DNA of 64,000 nt from Aralia elata (taxonomy: Eukaryota; Streptophyta; Magnoliopsida; Apiales; Araliaceae): the NCBI GenBank assembly GCA_034770075.1, contig CM068386.1, positions 41,887,990 through 41,951,989 on the forward strand. Reading direction: 5' to 3'. Position 1 is the stretch's first letter. Every line of letters begins with the position of its first letter. The position numbers were made by a program, and so were the translations under genes. Below the pieces are notes generated by a model, which made no database searches, was not told the origin of the DNA, and saw nothing but the letters and a program-made list of their open reading frames with translations. Shown here in pieces: positions 21,236 to 29,878 of this stretch.

Positions 21236-22075
21236 ATGCCGCCAATGAGAAATCAGTGTAATCAATCCGAGGCAGAGAACTAGAATAGAGAGCAAGCAGA
21301 TGTTATGCAACAGCTTGTGGATCGAATAATAGAGGCTATAAATAGAAACCCCATCGGGATAAATAATCCTCCAGCTTTGCCAGTAGCAAGCTTTAAGAAT
21401 TTTAAGAATGTGGGACCACCTGAGTTTAAGGGGACCACTGAGCCTATAGTGGCTCAAGTTTGGATTAAGGAGATTGAAAAGGCATTTGTCGTTGCCAATG
21501 TGGGGGAGGAGCAAAAGACAACTTTTGCTACCTATATGATGAAAGGTGAAGCTAGTTTTTGGCAATGTGGGAGGGAGGACATGATAGTTTCCTAATATGC
21601 TGCCAAATTCAATGAGCTAGCAAAGTTTGCTCCACATCAAGTGGACACTGAAAAAAGAAAGGCGCGTAGGTTCGAGCAAGGTTTAAAACCTTCACTCTAC
21701 GATAAATTATCGGTATTGCAAGTCGACTCGTTTGGAGCGATCTTAGAAAAAGCTATGATAGCCGAGGGAGGAAGCAAAGAGTTAGATCAACTTTATTGTA
21801 AAGGGAAGGTCAAGAAGAATCAGGCGGAGGGAAGTCGTAAGCGAAAATGGGAAAAATATTCTAATGAAGGGCGAGGAGACTCGAAGAAAAACAAAGCCAA
21901 GATGTGCTATAACTGTGGGCAAAAGGGACATATCTCTCCTAATTGCCCCAACCTAAAGAAAGGCGTATGCTTTACTTGTGGATCAGCGGATCATTAGGCA
22001 AAGAATTGTCCAAGGAGAGGGACAGGTGGAAAGAGCAGTGGTAATCTAACACTTGCTAAATTAGTAGATATGTAA
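21236..22075 (+). pseudogene. B gag, copy 1 (stops and an internal deletion)
   Basis: One continuous frame of 280 codons from the ATG at 21236 (MPPMRNQ) to the TAA at 22073. Landmarks are NVGPPEFKGTTEP, WIKEIEKAF, RRFEQGLKPSLYDKL, and knuckles CYNCGQKGHISPNC and CFTCGSADH-AKNC. In-frame stops follow SEAEN, follow DMIVS, and fall inside the last knuckle. Between GEASFW and REDMIVS about 40 capsid residues are missing compared with A, D and E. After the knuckles the frame simply ends; no protease follows. Confidence 0.88.
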
Positions 22076-22133
22076 GAATATATCTTTGATAAAGGTATTA
22101 ATGAAATTTTATATGTACTTTTGATGTAATAGT

Positions 22134-22151
22134 GATTCCGGGGACGGAATC
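22134..22151 (+). promoter_or_regulatory. Pre-PPT hairpin, B internal 1 (also 57221-57238)
   Basis: GATTCCG / CGGAATC around GGGA, a GNRA-class tetraloop if folded as RNA, 7 bp upstream of the PPT. Confidence 0.7.
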
Positions 22152-22158
22152 CTTATAT

Positions 22159-22168
22159 GGGGGAAGAA
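22159..22168 (+). other. PPT of B internal 1 (also 57246-57255)
   Basis: GGGGGAAGAA directly before the TGTGACAAC start of the next LTR. Confidence 0.85.
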
Positions 22169-23305
22169 TGTGACAACCTGAAAATTTATAAGATTTATTA
22201 ATAAAATCTTGAATAATAAATTAAAGGTTAAAGAATAAAACCTAGAATGGAAATAGAGGAATGATTAAATTTTTTTAAAAAGAACCTATATGGCTTAATA
22301 TTTGAAAGAATGTGACGTTTCAAAATTTTGAAATATACTAAATTAAGAATTTAAATAAATAAAATTCTTATTAGATGATATGTTATGTGATATTGTGTTG
22401 CATACGTGAATACGAACTATGCAATATGTGACTTTTATGCTTAATAAATATATTATTATTATATATTTATTATATGTAAATAAATTGTAGGGGCAATTTA
22501 TTTAAAAGAAAGGAGATGGGTAAATTTATCTATCGATGTAAGTTCAACAACTATAAATTATTTTAAATTGGTGGCATTAGATATACTTAAGGTATACACA
22601 CCATTTTATTAAAGAAATCATGTATTACGTTATTAGATGTAATGTATGTATGATTTTAATGTAGTAAGTATATTATTATATTTATTACAATTAAATTGTT
22701 GGGAATAATTTATAGAAGGGAAAAGAAAATAGTTAGTTTAAGTATATATAAATAGTGTATACTTTAAATAAAGGATATTAAAATAAATTCTAGCATTGAA
22801 TTATTTTAATAAAGAGGGAATATTGTTTTAATTGAAATATCTTATTTATTGAATAAATTTCCATTTGTATGGGAATATAAGTGAATATGTGTTATGTGAA
22901 TTAAATAAGTTAGTTAATAAATTATTTAATTTAAGTAAGCAAAGAAATGGAAAGAAAAGTTATGCAACATATTTATAAATATGAGGAACTTAGAAACTTA
23001 AGTGTTATATTAATAGTCCAAGTAGTAAATAAATATTAGTGGACTAGTCCGATTGGTTAAATAACCAAGCCCACTCATTTAATTGATTATGAACTTGGGT
23101 AATTAATATGTAGACTTATTAACTTAGCCCAATTGGAATATTTACCAAAAGACTTAATAAACTAGTAGCCCAAGTGATGGTCTAATAATGGTTGAATACT
23201 AGTGGCCCAAACTATTTTTAAATGAATGTCCAATTAATGACATATTTGGTGTAGACTTTTTAGTGAGTAAATTATTCTAATAATGAAAGAGAATTAAAAA
23301 AAGTT
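22169..23305 (+). repeat. LTR2 of element B, 5' part
   Basis: Aligns with LTR1 from TGTGACAACC to GAATTAAAAAAAGTT, where element C begins. It continues at 38956. AAGTT at 23301-23305 is the left target duplication of C. Confidence 0.92.
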
Positions 23306-24598
23306 TGTGACAAACGAGAATCTTGTAACTTAATTTGGAATATTTATTGAATTAAATAAATATTTTCTTCGATGATTTGATTGTTGAATTAATTGATTAA
23401 TTGATGAATTTGTGGTAGATTAATTTAATTATATGTGTTACATTAGTTAGATTAATGTGGAGAATTTTTTTATATTTAAAGTATGTGTTTAATTGAAATT
23501 ATTTGATTAAATACATTATTTAAATAAGTATAATGTTATTTCTAATTAATTTAATTATTAATTAGAGATTTAGTAAATGATCATTATTAATAAATGAGAA
23601 TTTTATTTTGACTATATGATTTAATGTAAAATTATTCTATTTTATTTATTTGATTTTAGTAAGATTATTTAGTTGATTAAAGTGTGACATGAAACTATAT
23701 AATAAGTAGTTTATTAAAATAAACCAAAAGAAGAGTTTATAAGGACTTACCAAACGAAGCCTTAGAGGGGGTTGGAGTCAGTTAACCTATGATGGGATTA
23801 ACTGACACCCACTCATCAGACTAAATTCAATTCACGTATTCTTTTATTATTATTTCCTAAGTCTAAGTCAGAGCAATACAGAGAGAAAAGGAGAGAAAAT
23901 TTGTGAAATTTTGAGATTGAAGAAGGAATTTGGAGAATCAAAGAGTTTCTTTCATTTTCTTACAAAGTCTAAACCATTAATCAGAGGTAATTCTTGATTT
24001 TAACCTTTAAATTACGTTTTCTTAATTTTCTCCATGAATGCATGTTTTGAGTTCTCTGTAAACCAAATTGTATGGCTAAATCTTTAAATAATTTGATGTT
24101 AGATGTTAGTAAGCATGTATTTATGTGTTTTATATGATTTAAATATGATTTAGAGTAACTTAATCCGTGAAATTACGTTTATATGAGAATTCAGAAAGTT
24201 ACAAAGTAGTACAGTGTACGAACATGGTTTGATTGTATAAAATTAATACTTGTTTTGCATGTTAATTGGCTAAATTGACAACTTGTTTTGATTATGCATG
24301 TATAAATGAAGAAAACAAGATTTAAACGGATTAATTTGGTTGTATAACGAACCTATTATGTGTGATTTTATTGAAATTGTAGAAACTTTGATAAACTGAT
24401 AGAAACCTCAAAATTTGATTCTCAGATCCATTATTTATGTGAATTAAGTTGTTAGAATCATGTTAGAAGGCTTGGGTAACAATTATATATGTATTATAGT
24501 GTCTGGGTACATTTAATTTGACGATTAGAATAACAAGATTGGAAATTTTGGCCTGTTTCTGCGTTCTTCGCGAACTGTAGAAACTGGAATTCGTGATT

Positions 24599-24692
24599 CT
24601 CACCCCGGCGAGAATTTTGCGAAGAAATTTCTCGCCCCGGAGGGAGCTCGCCCCGGCGAGAGTTTTGTGAAGAAATTCCTCGCCCCGGCGGG
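24599..24692 (+). repeat. GC-rich 48-bp tandem repeats in C (continues 37580-37629)
   Basis: Three units starting CTCGCCCCGGCGAG (CTCACC in the first), each with a 6-bp CTCGCC/GGCGAG inverted repeat, in an otherwise AT-rich LTR. D inserted near the end of the second unit; its duplication GCGGG (24688-24692 and 37575-37579) is part of the repeat. Confidence 0.85.
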
Positions 24693-24923
24693 TGTGACAC
24701 CCCCAAATTCAGGTACCAATACCTCGAATTTGGGCTCACGATAAAATACATCCAAACACCTCTAAACAACATAAATTAACTAATGCGGAATAAATAAACA
24801 TATATTGTTCATTACAAAAGGCTTACTACGGTCCCAAGGTCGATAACCTTAAATAAATACATCGCATAATACATTAATAATACAAAACTATTCCACGATT
24901 ACATAACGGGATAGTGCATATAA

Positions 24924-25058
24924 CTATTCCTTAAGCTTTCCTTTGCCTTTGCCCGCTTTGGAACTCTCCGGCTTAACTGCAATGGGTTCATGATATAGCA
25001 AGGGTGAGCAACTACTTTGCTCAGCAAGTTTAAAAGCAAGAAGAAGATATATCATGAA
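24924..25058 (-). promoter_or_regulatory. U5 stem-loop and Lys-rich micro-frame, D 3' LTR (also 34357-34491)
   Basis: Outer stem TTCATGATATA (24987-24997) / TATATCATGAA (25048-25058): its end pair differs from A and B but is still paired. Inner hairpin GAGCAA/TTGCTC. Downstream in sense follow TTGCAG and a purine-rich stretch that can encode KPESSKAGKGKGKLKE before a stop at 24924. Confidence 0.62.
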
Positions 25059-25248
25059 TGAATAAGAATAATAGCTGCATAGATCAACAATTTCTGAACA
25101 TTGATGAAGTAGCTGAAATGACATAATCAAAGTCCAAATGAAACAATGAATAATGATTATTTACTGCTGAGTGGTCCAACCGACCATGAACTTTTGGCCA
25201 AAGAGTCAATTATTGAACTAACTCTTTTAAAACCTGGCCCCGTCAGTT

Positions 25249-25275
25249 GTACTCGAGGGGATCAGCCTCTCGTAC
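25249..25275 (-). promoter_or_regulatory. YTGATC-loop hairpin, D (also 34682-34708)
   Basis: Sense GTAC-GA-GAGG, loop CTGATCC, CCTC-GA-GTAC. The 2x2 internal loop is a tandem GA/GA mismatch, which often forms sheared pairs in RNA. Confidence 0.6.
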
Positions 25276-26433
25276 ACCATGTATATGCATAACATTTAAC
25301 TCTGACTGCATCGAATAGTCGACACATTATAATCCCCTAATAAGGGTTGCTCTCTCAGTCCAAGAATCCATACCAACAATCGGTTTGGATAGCTTTTAAA
25401 ATAATAACCTGTACATGTCTAGCCGAAACGAATGGCGTAGACTATCTCCTTAAACAGTTCATGAATGAAGAACTTAAATATTTCACAGTCCAACAACAGA
25501 TAATGAATTCAAATGCACAAGGTGCGAACATCAATAATTTATCCTTGATGTGGAATAATTAACAATAATCAATCCACTAACATAGCTTGAAAGAAATAAC
25601 TTGATTTGAGTCATAAAACCTGCAACAATATACAACATTTGTATAAAATAGGAAACTTGCTCAATAACAACAATTGAGTAAGGGACTTGCAATAATATAG
25701 AATGGTTGCTCAATTAATAAACAACTCGCACAATAATAAAAGTTGTACGGGTTAGGAAACTTGCCCAACACAAGGGTTAGACAAGGGTTAGAGAACTTGC
25801 ATTCAATATATAGAAAGAATGAAGTTAGGGAACTTGCCTGAAGCGCTGCTACAATGTTACAACACACGCTCCTTAATATCCTACACAATTAGGTACATAT
25901 TCACATACAATTAGTCACATACGGGATACCAAATATTTGTTTACAACTCTATAATGTCCCATTCAAATAAGAAATAAAATATTAAACAAGGTTATGCCCA
26001 CTAGTCACGACGTTACGACGCTTGTTCGTCTATACGCCCAACTTGCTATTCGAATGCCCAAGCGAGACGCAATTGTGTACGCCTAACACGCCCATTCGAT
26101 TCATCTAATACTCATTGGTTAATGCTAAGTATCATAATAAATCATAACATTCATGTTTTAGAACTTAGAACAACATTTTACATTGTCGGGAGCATTACAT
26201 GTGCTTACGCGCATGCCCGACGCCCTCCGATTGCCCCTAATTTCATATCAGTCCTGTAAATGGCCAATTTCGACCATGCTACAGACCTCAAATTGAAAAA
26301 CTTAAAGAACGAAAGTTGTAGGTCTACTCGTTCGCTTTCCGAATCATCTTGAATCAACTCAATCCGAGTTCGTATGAGAAAGTTATGCCCATTTTACTAA
26401 AGGACGTCGAAGTTATTTGCATAGTCTCTTGTC

Positions 26434-26535
26434 CAGCGCCGTTGGCGCTCACAATGGCCTATGACCAGCGCCTACAGCGCTCTCATGCAGTAGCTGGACT
26501 CATGGCCAGCGCCTACCCAGCGCCGTTGGTGCTAG
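26434..26535 (-). repeat. AGCGCC inverted repeats in the D LTR (also 35867-35968)
   Basis: Several AGCGCC/GGCGCT hairpins (for example AGCGCC-GTT-GGCGCT) in 100 bp of GC-rich sequence inside an AT-rich LTR. One pair has lost symmetry by a C/T change in this copy and keeps it in the other. Confidence 0.65.
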
Positions 26536-28141
26536 GCCTGAGTCCCCAACTCATTTTGCTTCCCGGAATGCTCTGTTTTGGTGTTCTAGACCTATCTTGC
26601 TTCCAATCACCATAACTCCTTCAATACACGTTCAAATTGGTCCATTCCGGACTCTATGGACTCCTAAGACATAGGGCTACAACATATCAAAAATTTAGAG
26701 CTATCCATTAACATTAACATGTTGAAATTTTTGACCAAAGTATCAATCACGTTTTATTTTCGTGTTCTTGGTGTTCTTGGTGTTCTTCACTAAAATCGTC
26801 ACCAAATATTCGTTTTAACACCTTTTTACTCGATTCCAGTTGGGTTAACTCTGTAACCCATGGAATTACAATACCATAACAACAAATAAATTAAACACAC
26901 ACAAAAACATAGCTATAAAGTCCTCTAAAATGGTTCAAATGTCCAAAGTTCATGTTTTATCCATTGTTTTTCATGTTCTTCATCCTCCTTAAGCATAGGT
27001 ACGGATTTCTTGCGTTTTTGTTCCACTTTGATGTTATTAATAGCCTACAAGGTGTCTTGGTAACAATATAAACCAAACACAACCAACAATCATAGCAAAA
27101 ATCTCAAGAAAACTCAAAACCCAACCAAGAAAGCTTCAAAGCTCAACAATGGAGGAAAAGATCTTGGAGAAGATGGTTACCTCTTGATTCTTGTTTTTGT
27201 AGGTTGTGAGGGTTTGCTAGAGCCCTTTTTCTTCTTCCTCTTACTCCCGTGCTCCTTCTTCTTCTTCTTCTTCTCTTCTACCGTAGCTTCTTCCTCCTCT
27301 CTTTTTTTTCCGGCGAGTTTCTTTCTTTTTCCGGCGAACTCCGGCGACCTCTTTCTCCTCCTTCTTTGCAGCTCTCTCTCTCTTTCTCTCTCTCTCTATC
27401 AGCTGATGGGAATGGGAGGAATGTGGAATGCAAGATAGAAATGAAATGGTTGCATTATTTAGGAGAAGTGGAGCAAATTAGGGAGAAGTGGAAGAAAAAT
27501 GGGAAAGGTGGCCAATTTTCTAACTTGCCGGCAATACTCCCCCACTCAATCATTCCTAGCAATTTGATTGGTGGAAAATGGTTTGGTTGGATGCCACTTA
27601 GTATACAAGCCAAAATAAATACCAGAAAACACCAAAAATATACCCGAAAACTCCCACTTTTGTACCAAAACTGGTAAATAACTCTACCTAAAATTAAAAT
27701 GGGTATTACCATAATTATTGGGATGGGTAAAAATAATTATTATGGGATTTATCCAAATATTCGGAACACCTATTTAATACGTTTCGGATACGGATAAAAT
27801 CACGTATCAGCTCAAATAAAATTTCCGACACTTGAAAAAATTATTCGTACGCATACACGTATTTATGAAATTTATTAAAATTGAAAAAGACACAAAAATA
27901 TTATGGCACGAATAGTGCCTCGAGAAACGTGCCCGTGAATAGTGATTTAGCGACGCTACGCGAAATCAATCATTCACTTAAACAAAACCATAACACGAAA
28001 AATTTCATGCATTCACATAATCCAGGTTGTCACACAACCTTTAAACATGCAACACAAAAATAATATTAATAAAATATAATATATTCATTAATATTCAAAA
28101 ATTGATATTACAAGGCAATTTCAGAATTCCCGGTCGTTACA

Positions 28142-28153
28142 TCCTCCCCCCTT
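28142..28153 (-). other. PPT of element D
   Basis: Minus strand AAGGGGGGAGGA next to the 3' LTR starting TGTAACG. Confidence 0.88.
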
Positions 28154-28158
28154 ATAAG

Positions 28159-28176
28159 AATTCTGTCCCCAGAATT
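28159..28176 (-). promoter_or_regulatory. Pre-PPT hairpin, element D
   Basis: AATTCTG / CAGAATT around sense GGGA. Compared with A, a C-G pair has become T-A with both sides changed. Confidence 0.72.
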
Positions 28177-28207
28177 ACAGTATAGGTACGGAAAACTTAA
28201 CATGGGT

Positions 28208-29878
28208 TCACTCAAAAAGATGCGGATAATTCTTCCTCATCTTCTCTTCTAGCTCCCACGTAGCTTCTTCAGCTGCATGGTTCCTCCAAAGTACTTTGAC
28301 CGAATGAATAACCTTGTTTCTTAACGTCTGCTCTTTCCTATCTAATATCTGGACATGAATCTCTTCATATGACAAATCTCGTTCAACTTGAATTGGTTCG
28401 TAGGATATCACATGCTTGTAGTCGGGTTTATATGGTCGTAACACAGAAACGTGAAACACATTATGAATATGCTCCAGTTCAGGAGGTAAAGCTACCTCGT
28501 ACGCCACTTCACCTACCCTCCTTAAAACTTCAAAAGGTCCTACGAACCTGTGACTCAATTTACCCTTCTTTCCAAATCTGATCTTCCCCTTCCAAGGTGA
28601 TACCTTCAAAAACACAAAACTGCCAACTTCAAAGTCTCGCTTCTGACGATGCAAATCGGCGTATTTCTTCTGTCGGTCTTGAGCTGCTACCAATCGAGCT
28701 CTTATCACTTTAATGACATCCACAGTCTGTTGTACCAATTTAGGTCCCAACAGTCTTCGTTCACCGACTTCGTCCCAACACAGAGGTGTTCGACACTTCC
28801 TTCCGTATAATGCTTCGTATGGCGGCATGCCAATACTTGCATGATAACTGTTATTGTAGGCAAACTCCACCAATGGTAGATGATCGTCCCAGCTGCCTTT
28901 AAAATCCATCACACATGCTCTAAGCATGTCCTCAAGCGTCTGAATCGTTCGTTCGCTTTGCCCATCCGTCTGAGGATGATACGCCGTACTCAACCTCAAC
29001 TGAGTTCCCAATCTTTCTTGTAAGCTCTTCCAGAAATTCGACGTGAAGCGTGGATCTCTGTCAGATACAATAGATACTGGCACTCCATGTCTTGACACAA
29101 TCTCTTTCACATATAACTTTGCTAGCTGCTCCAGATTGTACCTTATCTTGATCGGTAGAAAATGTGCAGATTTAGTTAAACGATCCACGATCACCCAGAT
29201 CGCGTCGTAACCCTTCTGAGTTGGTGGAAGCCCCGTCACAAAATCCATCGTGATATGCTCCCACTTCCATTCCGGAATATCCAGCGGTTGTAGCAGTCCA
29301 CCCGATTTCTGATGTTCCGCTTTTACCCTCTGACATGTTAAACATCGCCCAACACATTCCGCGACCTCCCTCTTCATGTTCGGCCACCAAAAGTGTTGGC
29401 GCAAATCTTGATACATCTTGGTACTACCAGGGTGTATCGAATACTTTGTAGAATGAGCTTCTTGCAGAATCTCTTCCTTTAACTCCAGAACCATCGGTAT
29501 CCAGATCCTCCCCTCAAATCTTAGCAGTCCCGTGCTATCAGACTTGTACTTTAATTCCTCTCCTTCTGAGATTCGCTTCTTTATGGCGACATATTCATCA
29601 TCCTTTTCTTGAGCCTCTTTTATCTTGTCTAATAAAGTCGGACTCGCCTCCACTGCGAACAGTTTCTCACCTGCATTCGCCGGATATTTGACTTCCAATT
29701 CCAGTCTTTCCATATCTTTGATCAGATCCTCTTGAGCTGTCAACATCATCAACTTATCTCTGCCCTTCCTACTTAGAGCATCAGCTACTACATTGGCCTT
29801 GCCGAGATGGTATAAAATCTCACAATCGTAGTCCTTGATCAACTCCAACCATCGTCGCTGCCTCATGTTTAGTTCCTT
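28208..29878 (-). CDS. Pol C-terminal part: integrase and chromodomain (element D)
   Basis: From its first Met 552 aa, the same length as in A and colinear with it: RNase H tail (ADALSRKG near 28-35), HHCC zinc finger with CLTCQ near 175-179, DDE core in TMDF, VSDRD and GQSE near 208, 269 and 305, GPF near 443, and a chromodomain-like end from about 505. Intact apart from the in-frame TAA at 29879-29881 before it. If that stop is not passed, the first Met (MRQRRW, at 29866) could in principle start a separate integrase protein. Confidence 0.94.
   Translation of the reverse strand, partial: KELNMRQRRWLELIKDYDCEILYHLGKANVVADALSRKGRDKLMMLTAQEDLIKDMERLELEVKYPANAGEKLFAVEASPTLLDKIKEAQEKDDEYVAIKKRISEGEELKYKSDSTGLLRFEGRIWIPMVLELKEEILQEAHSTKYSIHPGSTKMYQDLRQHFWWPNMKREVAECVGRCLTCQRVKAEHQKSGGLLQPLDIPEWKWEHITMDFVTGLPPTQKGYDAIWVIVDRLTKSAHFLPIKIRYNLEQLAKLYVKEIVSRHGVPVSIVSDRDPRFTSNFWKSLQERLGTQLRLSTAYHPQTDGQSERTIQTLEDMLRACVMDFKGSWDDHLPLVEFAYNNSYHASIGMPPYEALYGRKCRTPLCWDEVGERRLLGPKLVQQTVDVIKVIRARLVAAQDRQKKYADLHRQKRDFEVGSFVFLKVSPWKGKIRFGKKGKLSHRFVGPFEVLRRVGEVAYEVALPPELEHIHNVFHVSVLRPYKPDYKHVISYEPIQVERDLSYEEIHVQILDRKEQTLRNKVIHSVKVLWRNHAAEEATWELEEKMRKNYPHLFE

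Larger units (their letters stand above)
24693..28141 (-). repeat. 3' LTR of element D (3449 bp)
   Basis: TGTGACACCCCC...CGGTCGTTACA on the + strand. It contains a U5 stem-loop (24987-25058), a YTGATC-loop hairpin (25249-25275), AGCGCC hairpins (26434-26535) and a CT/CTT-rich microsatellite (about 27230-27405). The short ORFs recur in both LTRs and are not recognisable proteins. Confidence 0.94.

Noticed and set aside
24494..24772. ORF with repeated SSQNSRRGE-like units
   Set aside because: Reverse reading of the GC-rich 48-bp repeats of C, crossing the C/D insertion junction.
27184..27677. Leu/Phe/Ser-rich ORFs, also at 36618-36871
   Set aside because: They arise from the CT/CTT microsatellite in the D LTR; not a membrane protein gene.
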